Shown: positions 24,867 to 33,915, counted from the first letter of the stretch. The stretch is 64,000 bases of DNA from Aureimonas altamirensis (GCF_023702225.1 NZ_JAMQCO010000009.1:62001-126000), one strand, 5' to 3'. The notes: generated by a model from the letters alone, not told the origin. Program-made: numbers and translations.

Positions 24867-26749
24867 CAGAAGCCGATGCCAAGGAATGGGAAACGCGCCT
24901 CGAGGCGGCCCTGCGGGCCGAGCGCGACTGGCGCGAGAAGGGCCGCGAGGTGGTCGAAATCTTCCGCGCCGAGCGGACCGCCGACGGCGCTGCCGGCCGC
25001 GGCCGCTTCAACATGCTCTATGCCAATACGGCGATCCTTGCCCCGGTGATGTACCAGCAGCCTCCCAGGGCCGATGTGCGCCGCCGGGCGATCGCCGCCG
25101 ATGGCGTGGCGGACCGCGCCGCCGATATCCTGCAGGCGGCGCTGAACGTGGCCGTGGATGCCGGCGACCTCGATTCCGAGGTGCGCCGCCTGGTGCAGGA
25201 TCTGCTCCTGCCGGGGCGCGGTGTGATGCGCGTGCGCTGGGCGCCGGTGGTGCGGGACATTCCCCTGTCGGATGCCCGTGGGCTGCCTGTCGCCGATGCG
25301 CAGGGGCGGCCCGTCACCGAACCGCGCAAGGTGTGGGAAAGCGTCGAGTTCGACCACGTATTCTGGGAGGATTTCGTCTGCGAGCCGGTGCGACGCTGGA
25401 AGGATGTCGGCTGGTGCGCCTTCCGCCACTACCTGACGCGGACCGCCATCGAGGCGGGTTTCGGGGACGGGGAGACCGCCTCGCGGCTGCTTGCCGACGA
25501 GGCCTGGTGCAGGGGCGCCTTCGTGCACAGGCCGGCCGAGCGGGAAGACGAGAAGCGCGGCGCCGAAGCGGTGGAGAAGCGCGCCCTCGTCTGGGAATGC
25601 TGGGACCGCGAGACGCGCACCGTTTCCTTCGTCGCGATGGGCCCGGACGGGGCCGTCTTCCTGCGCCGGGATGGCGACCGCCTCGGGCTGAAGGGCTTCT
25701 TCCCCTGTGCCGAGCCGCTGACGGCGGTCACCACCGGCAACACGATGGTGCCGGTGCCCGAATACGAGATCTACCGCGACCTGGCGGCGGAGATCGCCCG
25801 GCTGACCGAGCGTATCGACGCCATCATGCAGCGCATGCGCGTGCGCGGCCTGTTCAACGGCTCGATCGAGGAGTTGGCCGACGCACTGGAGGGCGAGGAC
25901 GGCAAGATGATTCCCGTCGCCGCGGTGGAGATGGAGGCGCTGGCCAGCAATGTCTGGCTGATTCCCCTGGACATGCTGGCCCAGACGGCGATGGCCCTGT
26001 ACGGCGCGCGGGAACAGTCCAAACAGGCGCTCTACGAGGTCACCGGAATTTCCGACGTGCTGCGTGGGGCCTCCGTCGCCAGCGAAACGGCGACCGCCCA
26101 GCGCATCAAGGGTAATTTCGGCACGCTGCGCATCGACGACAGGCGGCGGGCGTTGAACGCCTGCATCCGCGACACGTTGCGGATCGCCGCCGAAATCGTC
26201 GCCACCTGCTTTTCCGCCGAGACGCTCGCGGTGATGACGGGCCGCACCGTGGACGCGGAGGCGGAAGCCTTCCTGCGCAACGACGCGCTGCTGCTTTGCA
26301 GGGTGGATATCGAAAGCGATTCCACCATCGCTGCCGACGAGGTCGCCGAACAGGAATCGGCCGCCCGCCTGGTGCAGGCCGCGGCCGGGATCCTGCAGAC
26401 CTTCGGCCCGCTGGTGCAGTCGGGGATGGCGCCGCCGCGCCTTGTCGGCGAGGTGCTTAAGCTCGTGCTGCGCCCGTTCAAGGGCGCGCGCGACCTGATG
26501 GGCCTTCTCGACCAGGTTTCCGAAACAGCCGCAGCCGCGGCCCCGCCCGCTCCGGCCCAGCCGCCGGTGGACGAGGAGGCGGCGCTGCGGCTGCAGGCCC
26601 GCCGAGAGGCGCTGGCCATGGAGCGCGAGCGCCATGCGTTGGCGATGGAGGAGGGCCGGCAGGACATGGACATCGAGCGCCGCAGGCTGGCGCTCGATAC
26701 GGCCCGCGCCATCGCTTCCGCAACCGCCCGCAAAGGAAAACGCCCATGA
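24863..26749 (+). CDS. Phage portal protein (podovirus-type head-to-tail connector)
   Basis: A 628-residue protein. Its body resembles portals of short-tailed phages: FNMLYANTAILAPVMYQQPPRADVRRR near the N-terminus, then a long region with VWESVEFDHVFWEDFVCEP and VPVPEYEIYRDLAAEIARLTERIDAIMQRMRV. ALYEVTGISDVLRGAS and TATAQRIKGNFGTLRIDDRR are motifs of this portal group. The C-terminal 90 residues are charged coiled coil (LQARREALAMERERHALAM). Portals form the dodecameric ring through which DNA enters. Position directly after the terminase supports the call. Confidence 0.85.
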   Translation: MTEADAKEWETRLEAALRAERDWREKGREVVEIFRAERTADGAAGRGRFNMLYANTAILAPVMYQQPPRADVRRRAIAADGVADRAADILQAALNVAVDAGDLDSEVRRLVQDLLLPGRGVMRVRWAPVVRDIPLSDARGLPVADAQGRPVTEPRKVWESVEFDHVFWEDFVCEPVRRWKDVGWCAFRHYLTRTAIEAGFGDGETASRLLADEAWCRGAFVHRPAEREDEKRGAEAVEKRALVWECWDRETRTVSFVAMGPDGAVFLRRDGDRLGLKGFFPCAEPLTAVTTGNTMVPVPEYEIYRDLAAEIARLTERIDAIMQRMRVRGLFNGSIEELADALEGEDGKMIPVAAVEMEALASNVWLIPLDMLAQTAMALYGAREQSKQALYEVTGISDVLRGASVASETATAQRIKGNFGTLRIDDRRRALNACIRDTLRIAAEIVATCFSAETLAVMTGRTVDAEAEAFLRNDALLLCRVDIESDSTIAADEVAEQESAARLVQAAAGILQTFGPLVQSGMAPPRLVGEVLKLVLRPFKGARDLMGLLDQVSETAAAAAPPAPAQPPVDEEAALRLQARREALAMERERHALAMEEGRQDMDIERRRLALDTARAIASATARKGKRP

Positions 26750-26940
26750 CCGACTGTCGGTCCGACTTTCCATGTCCCGGCCTGATCCGGGACATCGAAC
26801 CCTATCGCTCGCCCATTTCCGGGCGAGTGGTTTCGACCCGCGCCGAACGCCGCGCGGATCTGCAACGCCATGGCTGTGTCGATTCCCGGGAGCTGAAGGG
26901 CATCCGGCCGGCCGAAGGCTCCACGCATGAGGGATGTTAA
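26746..26940 (+). CDS. Small conserved phage protein
   Basis: A 64-residue protein whose centre, RDIEPYRSPISGRVVSTRAERRADLQRHGCVD, follows a pattern often seen between the portal and scaffold genes of short-tailed phages ('DI.pY.S.i.g..i.sR..hr..L..hGcve'). The function is unknown. It overlaps the portal stop by 4 bp and the scaffold start by 14 bp, so it is tightly embedded in the morphogenesis genes. Confidence 0.65.
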   Translation: MTDCRSDFPCPGLIRDIEPYRSPISGRVVSTRAERRADLQRHGCVDSRELKGIRPAEGSTHEGC

Positions 26941-27628
26941 CGTGGATACGGACCTGAAACCGGAAGATGCCCCGCTGCCGCAGGACGCCGCGCCGCCGCC
27001 CGAGGTGGAAGACCTCGGCGCCCGGCTGCGCGCCCTCATCACCGAAGATCTCATGGCCCGCATGAAGGAGTCGGGCTTCGACGAGGTGGGCGGGATCGGC
27101 CATCTGATCGAGATGGAGCGCTATGCCGCTTCCGACCCTGCCGGCTACCTCAGGCTGGTTGCGCGCCATGCTGCAGGGCATGGGGTGGATATCGGCTCCG
27201 TGCTGCGGGAAGCCGCATCGGCGGGCGGCGACGAAGCGGATGCACGCGCCGCCGTCATGCGCCGTATCGAGGCGTTCCGGGATGCGGCCGACGAGGCCGG
27301 CGCACCCCGCCACCCGCATTACGAGGCGGTATCGGGGGAGATGGCATCGCTGATCCGCGCCGACCCCTCGCTCGACCTGGCAGAGGCCTATCGCCACGCC
27401 GTGTGGATGAACCCCGAGGTTCGCGAAACCCTGATCGAGGCGGAACTGGCGGACCGCCAGGCGAAGCTGCATGCGGACGGAACACAAAAGGCCCGCCGCG
27501 CGGCATCGGATGCCGCCCTGGCGGCCCGCCAGAACATTCGTCCCGGCGGGGGCGGCTTTGCCCGTACGCCGGACGTCAGGAACCTGGATGACGCGATCGC
27601 CATCGCGCTCCGGCAGGTCAATGCTTGA
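26927..27628 (+). CDS. Putative phage scaffold protein
   Basis: A 233-residue acidic, alanine-rich, mostly helical protein without cysteines. The N-terminus is proline- and acid-rich (DLKPEDAPLPQDAAPPPEVED). The middle is helical (RLRALITEDLMARMKESGF). The C-terminus has ADGTQKARRAASDAALAARQNIRPGGG. Similar helical proteins with a C-terminal 'a.r.aa.......' segment precede capsid genes and act as internal scaffolds. The call rests mainly on position between portal and capsid and on composition. Confidence 0.6.
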   Translation: MRDVNVDTDLKPEDAPLPQDAAPPPEVEDLGARLRALITEDLMARMKESGFDEVGGIGHLIEMERYAASDPAGYLRLVARHAAGHGVDIGSVLREAASAGGDEADARAAVMRRIEAFRDAADEAGAPRHPHYEAVSGEMASLIRADPSLDLAEAYRHAVWMNPEVRETLIEAELADRQAKLHADGTQKARRAASDAALAARQNIRPGGGGFARTPDVRNLDDAIAIALRQVNA

Positions 27629-27643
27629 GAAACGAGGACACCG

Positions 27644-28618
27644 ATGAACGCAGCCCAGCTTCGCCAGTTGCTTGCCACGACGATCGCCAATTATCGCCGG
27701 CAACTCTACGACAACGTCACGGGGTCCAACCTCGTGCTGGCCACCCTCCAGCAGAAGGGGCGCATCACCCCCCTGGACGGCGGGTCCGACATTCGCGGCC
27801 CGGTCGTCTTCGACGAAGAGGACTTCAGGTGGTATGACGGCGTCGACAGCCTCGGCCGCACGCAGAAGGAGACGATCGGCGAAGCCGTCTATACGCCGGG
27901 CATGGCGGCGGCCTCGATAACCCTGTCGGGTGAGGAGATGGCCAAGAATGCCGGCCGCTCGCAGATCGTCAAGCTTTTGCGCGCCAAGACGCAGAACGCC
28001 GAAAACACGCTGAAATCGGGCATCACCCGGGCCCTCTATGGCGACGGGTCGGTCGCCAAATCCTTCGTGGGCCTGGATGCTATCGTGTCGGATACGCCGG
28101 CCGTGGGCACCGTTGGCGGCATCGACGCAGGCGCAAAGCCATGGTGGCGCAACAAGGCCGTCACGGTCGCCATGGCGGGCGCCGCCGATGACCGGGAACG
28201 CTACAGGCGATTGCGCCTCGGCATGAGTGCCCTGTACCGCCAATGCTGCGTCGGTACCGAGAAGACCGACATCGTCACCCTGTCGGACGATGTCTATGGG
28301 CTGTACGAAAGCGGTCTGCAGGAAAACCAGCGCTACGCAGACGCCAACGCGGCTGCGCTGGGTTTCGATACGCTGAAGTACCGGTCGGCGACCGTCATCA
28401 CCGAAAGCGCCGGCTCGGCCCATCCCGACGACAACGGCTTCTTCCTGAACACGGACTTTCTGAACCTAGAATATTACGAGGGCAGGGGCTTCGACGAACT
28501 CGACCTTCCGGAATCCACCCCGGACATGGATGCCGTTACCAAGCATATCGGCTTCATGGGCGCGCTCACCTGCTACAAGCGCAACCGCCACGGACGGCTG
28601 ATCGTAACCGGGCTCTAA
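27644..28618 (+). CDS. Phage major capsid protein
   Basis: A 324-residue protein starting MNAAQLRQLLATTIANYRRQ. Features expected of a HK97-fold coat protein of this group are an N-terminal helix, SNLVLATLQQKGRITPLDGG, an extended loop FRWYDGVDSLGRTQKETIGEA, and a conserved core with ENTLKSGITRALYGDG and DIVTLSDDVYGLYESGLQ. The length is typical for capsid proteins of short-tailed alphaproteobacterial phages. It is preceded by a good binding site (GAGAAACGAGGA) and sits right after the scaffold gene. Confidence 0.85.
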   Translation: MNAAQLRQLLATTIANYRRQLYDNVTGSNLVLATLQQKGRITPLDGGSDIRGPVVFDEEDFRWYDGVDSLGRTQKETIGEAVYTPGMAAASITLSGEEMAKNAGRSQIVKLLRAKTQNAENTLKSGITRALYGDGSVAKSFVGLDAIVSDTPAVGTVGGIDAGAKPWWRNKAVTVAMAGAADDRERYRRLRLGMSALYRQCCVGTEKTDIVTLSDDVYGLYESGLQENQRYADANAAALGFDTLKYRSATVITESAGSAHPDDNGFFLNTDFLNLEYYEGRGFDELDLPESTPDMDAVTKHIGFMGALTCYKRNRHGRLIVTGL

Positions 28619-28697
28619 ATCCCGGCAGGACGCGATTTCCCGCCGCCGCGCAATGAGGCGCGGCGGCGCCTGCGCCATGTGCCCGAGGGGCTTTCCC

Positions 28698-29220
28698 ATG
28701 ATCCGCTTCTTCGACAAGGCAGAGCCGTCCGGCCTGGGGCCGGACGGGCTCGCCACCTATCGGCTCGAAACCTATTTTCGAATGCTACCGCGATATCGCC
28801 ACGCGCATCGTGCGGCGGGCGCGGCCCGCCGACATCGCCGCCTATCCTTCGCAATACGCGGCCTACACACAGGCGCGCAGCACGGCCGACGAGGGTTTCC
28901 CGCTTTGCGCCTGGCCCGCCGTTGACGAGGCGGTGCGGCTCGGCCTTGCAGAGCGCGGCATACGCACCGTGGAGCGGCTGGCCGCCGCCGACCTCGGCTC
29001 GGCGCCCGTCGAGTACCGCGACGCAAAGGAGCGCGCGGAAGCATTCCTGCAGACGCTGCGGGAAGAAGGGCCGCAGCGGGCTGCCGAGGTGCAGAAGCTG
29101 CGCACGGAGATCGCCGCGCTGGCGGCCGAGAATGCGGAGCTTCGCGCGGGGCTGGCGCAGGCCGCGCCGCAGCGTCCGGCGCGCACCGGCAGCCGGCGCA
29201 TCGTCGCGGAGCGTGGATGA
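28698..29220 (+). pseudogene. Phage head protein gene interrupted by a one-base frameshift
   Basis: Translation from 28698 gives MIRFFDKAEPSGLGPDGLATYRLETYF, then becomes nonsense at the run of four T residues at 28775-28778. Removing one T restores ETYFECYRDIATRIVRRARPADIAAYP and an open frame to 29220, giving about 172 residues. The C-terminal part has a coiled coil (VQKLRTEIAALAAENAELRAG). The rejoined protein looks like a conserved virion-cluster protein placed after the capsid gene; its function is not known. The break may be a homopolymer sequencing error, a true mutation or, less likely, programmed slippage. Confidence 0.7.
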
Positions 29221-29609
29221 TGCAGCTCGGCCTTCTCATCCGCTCCATCATGCCCGGCCTGCAACTGCCGGCTCCGGCCTCGGTCGTCGGCAATGCCGAC
29301 CCGGTCGTCCAGCAGATGCTTGCGGTGCTTGCTCCGGCGGCCGACGAGCTCGTCCGGCGCTATCCCTACACGCGGCGGCTCGTCGACGGAAAATGGATCA
29401 AGCCGCTTGCCGCTCCGCCGACGAATGTGGCCACTCTGGATACGGACGACATCCTGTTCGATACGCCCGTCATTCGCGCGGCCGTCAAATGGCGCTGGCA
29501 GGAGGCGAACGGCCTCGACTACGCCGAGGCTTTCCGCCAGTGCGAAGAGGCCCTTTCCCGCGTCGCGAGCGAGCATATGCGCGCCACGCGCGACAGGGTG
29601 GATCTGTGA
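29217..29609 (+). CDS. Phage protein, probable head-tail connector component
   Basis: A 130-residue protein. VVQQMLAVLAPAADELVRRYPYTRRLVDGKW and FDTPVIRAAVKWRWQEANGLDYAEAFRQCEEALSR are like the small gatekeeper/connector proteins of short-tailed phages encoded between capsid and tail genes. Two ATGs (29217, 29220) are possible; the first overlaps the preceding stop (ATGA). The connector role is inferred from size and position. Confidence 0.6.
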   Translation: MMQLGLLIRSIMPGLQLPAPASVVGNADPVVQQMLAVLAPAADELVRRYPYTRRLVDGKWIKPLAAPPTNVATLDTDDILFDTPVIRAAVKWRWQEANGLDYAEAFRQCEEALSRVASEHMRATRDRVDL

Positions 29610-31123
29610 TGCGGCGGCCGCTGCGACGCATGTCCGCGTTCGGGTCGGCGCGCTCCGTGCCGGTCATGGTGCCTGCGCCCTACGGCGGGATCAACGGCGT
29701 GGATGCCATCGCCGGGGGCATGAACCCGGTGGATGCGGTGGACCTTTGCAACTTCGTCTGCATAGACGGCGGCGTGGAAAGCCGGCCGGGCTACACCGTC
29801 CGCAACAACCTGGGCACGGGCGCACGCGTCGGCTTCCTGCATCCGTTGCCCGATCCCTCGCTCGGCAGCGTAGCCGCCAGCGGCGGCAGGCTGCATCTTG
29901 TTGCGACGGGCACGACGCTGCTTGGCAGCGGCTTCGCATCGGATGGCTGGCGAGGCGCCGTCATGAACGGGCGCCTGTTCATGGTCAACGGCTCGGACGC
30001 ACCCCGTGCGCTCGTCGGCACGACGCTGCAGACGCCGAGCTTCGTCGGACCGTCCATCCTGTCGGCTCTTCACCGCGTTCGCGCTCACGCGCGGCGGTTG
30101 TTCTTCGCGGAGCGGGGTACGGCAACATTCTGGTATACCGAGGCGCCGGGCAACGTTTCCGGCACGCTGCTGCCGTTCGACCTGTCCGGCGTCGGCAACA
30201 AGGGCGGCGTACTGGAAGAAATCGCCACCCTTGCCCCGGACGGCGGTACCGGCGGCGATGACGACGCCGTGGCCTTCTTCATGTCGTCAGGCGAAGCCAT
30301 CGTGTATCGCGGCTCCGATCCGGGCGATGCGGCCAACTGGGGGCGGGTGGGTGTCTTTCCGGTGGCGCGGCCCCTTGCGGTGGAAAGCCACGGCGGCGAC
30401 GTGCTCACCGCATCGCTCGACGGTTACGCCGAGCTGTCCCGCCTGCTGCCGTCCGGGCGCTCACCCGTTGCCGGGTTCGGCAGCCGGATCGCGCGGCTTG
30501 CCCAAGGCTCCGCCGCCGCGTTCGGGGCCAATCCCGGCTGGCAGATCCTGTATGGCCCGGCCCAGCGGATCGTCATCGTGCATGTGCCGCAGACGGCGAG
30601 TGCCGCGCAGCAGCATGTCTACAGCGTGGCAACGGGTGCCTGGTCGCGGTGGACAGGCCTTCCCGCAACGGTCTGGGGCAGCGTTGGCGAGGCGCTGTGC
30701 TTCGGCACGAGCGATGGGCGCATCTGCGCGCTCGGCAGCGACAGCGACAATGGCGCCCCCATCGTCGCAACGGCCCAGGCGGCCTGGAATCCGCTCGGCA
30801 GCCCCGGCCGCCGGAAGCGCATCGGGCTCGTCAAGCCCATCGTCACGGCCACCTATACGCCCAGCATCCGCCATGTCGTCGGGGTGGATTTCCGGCCGCC
30901 CGTCTATGGCGCGGAGGCCACCGTGCCCATGGCTGCCGATTCCGGCATCTGGAACCAGTCGGTCTGGAACGCCGCTACCTGGAGCGGCTCCGAAGAGGTT
31001 ACGGCGGAGTATCGTGGCGGCGGGGCCATCGGCGAATGGTTCGCCGTGGGCCTGCGTGTCGACAGTCGCGCCGGGCGGGTCAAATGGTTGGCCACGACCC
31101 TCATGGTGGAGGCCGGCGCATGA
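29609..31123 (+). CDS. Phage tail/stabilisation protein
   Basis: A 504-residue protein. The N-terminal segment VPAPYGGINGVDAIAGGMNPVDAVDLCNFVCIDGGVESRPGY is the signature of large tail-tube or stabilisation proteins in short-tailed alphaproteobacterial phages. The rest is rich in beta-strand repeats (for example LAVESHGGDVLTASLDGYAELSRLLP and SVATGAWSRWTGLPA), consistent with a propeller-like fold. It begins at an ATG overlapping the previous stop and ends overlapping the GNAT gene. Confidence 0.7.
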   Translation: MRRPLRRMSAFGSARSVPVMVPAPYGGINGVDAIAGGMNPVDAVDLCNFVCIDGGVESRPGYTVRNNLGTGARVGFLHPLPDPSLGSVAASGGRLHLVATGTTLLGSGFASDGWRGAVMNGRLFMVNGSDAPRALVGTTLQTPSFVGPSILSALHRVRAHARRLFFAERGTATFWYTEAPGNVSGTLLPFDLSGVGNKGGVLEEIATLAPDGGTGGDDDAVAFFMSSGEAIVYRGSDPGDAANWGRVGVFPVARPLAVESHGGDVLTASLDGYAELSRLLPSGRSPVAGFGSRIARLAQGSAAAFGANPGWQILYGPAQRIVIVHVPQTASAAQQHVYSVATGAWSRWTGLPATVWGSVGEALCFGTSDGRICALGSDSDNGAPIVATAQAAWNPLGSPGRRKRIGLVKPIVTATYTPSIRHVVGVDFRPPVYGAEATVPMAADSGIWNQSVWNAATWSGSEEVTAEYRGGGAIGEWFAVGLRVDSRAGRVKWLATTLMVEAGA

Positions 31124-31536
31124 GCTACGCCATCTTGACGGGGCAGCATGCCCAAGTGGCCGGCTGGATCGCGGCCCGGGTCGAATCCTGCGAGTCCCTG
31201 GACGGGGCGGTTGCCTTCGCAGCGGTGAGGGATGGCCGGCTGACGGGCGGCATCGCCTTTACCGAGTTCCGTGGGCGGGACATCCGCGTGACGGTAGCGG
31301 GCGAGGGCGCCTGGCTTTCGCGGCGCCTGCTGCGCACGGCCTTCGCATACGCCTTCCGCGATCTTGGATGCCGGCGCATCAGCGCCATGGTCAAGCGCGG
31401 CAACGTTGCGTCGCGCAACCTCGTCCAGCGGCTCGGTTTCCGCCTGGAAGGGCGGCACCCGGGCTTTTTCGAGGATGGCGACATTCTCTGCAGCTACGGC
31501 CTCCTGGCCGACGATTGCCTTTGGCTGAAAGGTTGA
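31120..31536 (+). CDS. GNAT-like acetyltransferase encoded in the phage cluster
   Basis: A 138-residue protein. The C-terminal half has the GNAT order: AWLSRRLLRTAFAYAFRDLGCRRISAMV, then NVASRNLVQRLGFRLEGRHPGFFEDGDI, matching motifs A and B (N..S...y...GF...G) for acetyl-CoA binding. Similar short GNAT genes recur among tail genes of short-tailed phages and may modify virion or host proteins; the target is unknown. The start overlaps the tail-protein stop by 4 bp. Confidence 0.7.
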   Translation: MSYAILTGQHAQVAGWIAARVESCESLDGAVAFAAVRDGRLTGGIAFTEFRGRDIRVTVAGEGAWLSRRLLRTAFAYAFRDLGCRRISAMVKRGNVASRNLVQRLGFRLEGRHPGFFEDGDILCSYGLLADDCLWLKG

Positions 31537-31540
31537 GACG

Positions 31541-32662
31541 ATGGGAAAAAGCACACCGAAAGCGCCGAACCCGTACACGACTGCGGCGGCGCAGGCGCAG
31601 GCCAACAGCGCAGCAGTGCGCGACAGCGCAATCTATAACGCGGTGGATCAATACGGTCCGCTCGGCGCCACGACCTATCAGCGGCGCAGCGACGGGACGC
31701 CCTATGCGCAGACCGTTTCCCTGGCGCCTCAGGCACAAGCCGTCCTCGGCAACCAGTTGCGCGCCGCCGATACGCTGACGACAAGGGCCGCCGCAATGGC
31801 AAGCAGGATTCCGTCGTCGCCACTCGACGTCTCGTCGCTGCCGGCACGACCGGCGACCATCGCTGCCACCGGCACCATAAAGGATTATATTCCTGGCACG
31901 GCAGGCGCGCAGCAAACCGTTTCATCAGCGGGCCTGCCGGCGCTGCCCGGCGTCACGGACTTCGGCGCGGAAGCGGCACGCGCGCAGAATGCGTCCTTCG
32001 GCAAGGCGCAGGCACTTCTGAAACCGGACCTGACGGAATCGCGCAACCGCCTTGTCCAATCGTTGTCCGACAGGGGTATTCCGCTGGACAGCGCCGCCGG
32101 GCAGGCGGAGTTGAACCGGATGGACCGGGCCCAGTCGGAGGCGATGAACAGGGCAGCCTATGATTCGGTCGCGGCTGGCGGGCAGGAGCAGTCCCGTCTC
32201 TTCGGGCTCGCCTCGGCGGCGCGCGGGCAACTGTACAATGAGGGGCTCTCGACCGCAGGCTTCAACAATGACGTGGCGAACAGCCGCTTCAATCAGGATC
32301 TCGCATCGACGCAATTTTCCAACGCCGCCCAGAACCAGCGCTTCTCGCAAGCCGCGCAGCAGGCAGCCTTTACGGCGGACCAGCGCGACAAGGCCCTGTC
32401 GGAGGCGTTGACGCTGCGCAACCAGCCTCTGGCGGAAACGGCGGCCATGTTGCGCGCGGCCCCGGCGTTCCAGATGCCGGGCTTCCAGCAGACGCCCGCC
32501 TATAATGTCGAAGCCCCTGATATCTCCGGCCTCGTGGACGCGAATTATCGTAACCAGGTGAACGCGGCGAACCAGCGTCAGCAGAACCTGTATGGCAGTG
32601 CGGCCAACCTCGCCACCACTGCGATCGGAGCGCCATGGTTTGGGCGCTGGCTCGGGATATAG
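31541..32662 (+). CDS. Putative phage internal virion / DNA-ejection protein
   Basis: A 373-residue protein rich in Ala, Gln and Asn. It starts MGKSTPKAPNPYTTAAAQAQANS, a common opening of ejection-type proteins in short-tailed phages ('kapdp..ta.aqt..N'). The middle contains repeated NSRFNQDLASTQFSNAAQNQRFSQ-like segments that form long helices. The C-terminus (NAANQRQQNLYGSAANLATT) resembles membrane-active ends. The role is inferred from composition and position between tail and fibre genes. Confidence 0.55.
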   Translation: MGKSTPKAPNPYTTAAAQAQANSAAVRDSAIYNAVDQYGPLGATTYQRRSDGTPYAQTVSLAPQAQAVLGNQLRAADTLTTRAAAMASRIPSSPLDVSSLPARPATIAATGTIKDYIPGTAGAQQTVSSAGLPALPGVTDFGAEAARAQNASFGKAQALLKPDLTESRNRLVQSLSDRGIPLDSAAGQAELNRMDRAQSEAMNRAAYDSVAAGGQEQSRLFGLASAARGQLYNEGLSTAGFNNDVANSRFNQDLASTQFSNAAQNQRFSQAAQQAAFTADQRDKALSEALTLRNQPLAETAAMLRAAPAFQMPGFQQTPAYNVEAPDISGLVDANYRNQVNAANQRQQNLYGSAANLATTAIGAPWFGRWLGI

Positions 32663-32688
32663 GACAGAAAACCTAATAGACAATAATC

Positions 32689-33057
32689 CTATCGGCTGAC
32701 TTTCCTGTTAGGCCAGGGAATCAGGGAACAGAGTGCCAGCAGCGCCAGCCGGGGCAGTTGAGAAAGCCTCGCATATCCTCCTGTTTTCCAAAGCAGCCAT
32801 GGGCCAAGTCCGAAACTAATCGCGACGCCCATCATATGAAGGTTTTTGACAAAGGTGTCTGTATCATTAATCGCAACTGTTAGCAACAAACTGTATAAAA
32901 ATCGAAATGTCCATCGAAGAATCCAGTTTTCTAAATTAAAATCATCATATTTATTATGATCTATAGTGAGGGGTTGATCGGAAACATTATTTTTTGAGCC
33001 AAACCCGTGTATCTGTAAGTCGTCTACCGTTACTATTACAACACGTCGCCAAATCAT
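32689..33057 (-). CDS. Hypothetical membrane protein in an AT-rich insertion
   Basis: A 122-residue protein on the opposite strand to the phage genes. It has two hydrophobic segments (WTFRFLYSLLLTVAI and GVAISFGLGPWLLWKTGG) and a hydrophobic C-terminal stretch (LPRLALLALCSLIP). The surrounding 32690-33230 sequence is visibly AT-rich (for example atatttattatgatc) compared with its neighbours, which suggests recent transfer. The ribosome-binding site is weak (GAGAAAG). It may be a moron-type cargo gene; no family is recognised. Confidence 0.45.
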   Translation of the reverse strand: MIWRRVVIVTVDDLQIHGFGSKNNVSDQPLTIDHNKYDDFNLENWILRWTFRFLYSLLLTVAINDTDTFVKNLHMMGVAISFGLGPWLLWKTGGYARLSQLPRLALLALCSLIPWPNRKVSR

Positions 33058-33234
33058 GTTTGCGCTTTCTCAAGGTCTCGTTCGAGGCAATGGTGCGGCA
33101 TTCTCCTGACATATCATATGCAGAAAAACGGATCATATCCATCGGTGTAATACGCGTCGCTTTAGGTTTGGAAATCAGAAAATAGGAAAAATAACCTACC
33201 AATTCGTGCTTAAGTCAGCGTAGGGAGAGTTCTA

Positions 33235-33621
33235 ATGAACATTTTCGGGTTTCAGATGGGGGCGGAAGACGATCCCAAGATTGGGGAAGCGGCAGATCCT
33301 TCCTACTTTGGGGAAGCGATAGGCGAGTTCGGTTCAGCCGCGGGCGCATTTGCAATGCACGCAGGGCAGGGCCTTACGCTGAATTTCGGTGACGAACTGG
33401 CTGCGGCCCTGATGACACCTTACGAGGTGCTGACAAGTGAGGATAACGGCAAAGACTTCTGGAGCCGCGTTGGCGACGCGATTTTGTTTCGTGCCATGAG
33501 TGCCCGATCCGCGATGCTCGCGGATGCGATGAGCGCCCGTAGAGCCAGGATACTGCCTGCCGTCCGAGGAGGGGGCGCAGCCTATACATCGGAAGATCAA
33601 ATGCAATATATTAGGATATAA
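33235..33621 (+). CDS. Short phage protein, probably the N-terminal remnant of an ejection protein
   Basis: A 128-residue protein with a good binding site (AGGGAGAG). GEFGSAAGAFAMHAGQGLTLNFGDELAAALMTPYEVLT resembles the N-terminal region of large internal virion proteins of short-tailed phages ('A...G..qGltfgfgDEi.Aal'), which normally run for many hundreds of residues. Here the frame stops soon after, and an opposite-strand gene follows. That suggests truncation by the insertion that brought the AT-rich segment. It could instead be a complete small protein. Confidence 0.5.
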   Translation: MNIFGFQMGAEDDPKIGEAADPSYFGEAIGEFGSAAGAFAMHAGQGLTLNFGDELAAALMTPYEVLTSEDNGKDFWSRVGDAILFRAMSARSAMLADAMSARRARILPAVRGGGAAYTSEDQMQYIRI

Positions 33622-33624
33622 TTC

Positions 33625-33915
33625 CTACAATTCCCAGTAAAGTACAGTGCCGAACCAGAACATACTGAATGCGAGTGCGCCGAAGAAGAACATCAGGCTG
33701 TATGCCCAGTAGGCATCGGACGGGTACCATACACAGAAGCTCACCACAAATAAGAAAAAACTCCGGTTTCTGATGTTGAAGCCGCGCTTGGGCGGTGTGT
33801 ATCCATCATACTCGTTCGTCCGTTGCGGCGGTCCACATTTCGGCATCTCGCCATTGCATCGATAGTAATAGGCTTTCCATGCAGCCTCGTCGACGCGGTA
33901 ATCCTGCTCGTCCAT
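33625..33915 (-). CDS. Hypothetical small membrane protein
   Basis: A 96-residue protein on the minus strand, starting MDEQDYRVDEAAWKAYYYRCNG. It has two cysteines (CNGEMPKCG) and a C-terminal half with two membrane segments (FFLFVVSFCVWYP and LMFFFGALAFSMFWF). The sequence is less GC-rich than the flanking phage genes. It ends 4 bp after the truncated ejection-type gene. Together with the 122-residue membrane protein it may form an inserted cargo pair. The longer frame upstream to 34197 runs antisense to the fibre gene and is not supported. Confidence 0.45.
   Translation of the reverse strand: MDEQDYRVDEAAWKAYYYRCNGEMPKCGPPQRTNEYDGYTPPKRGFNIRNRSFFLFVVSFCVWYPSDAYWAYSLMFFFGALAFSMFWFGTVLYWEL

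Noticed and set aside
24398-28423. A 1,341-codon open frame on the minus strand across terminase, portal, scaffold and capsid
   Set aside because: It is antisense to five well-supported phage genes, shows only Arg/Gly/His-rich low-information sequence, and is explained by high GC with G/C-ending codons.
28698-28925. The 5' part of the frameshifted phage gene as a complete protein of about 75 residues
   Set aside because: After residue 28 the sequence becomes Arg/His-rich nonsense, while the natural continuation is present one frame away.
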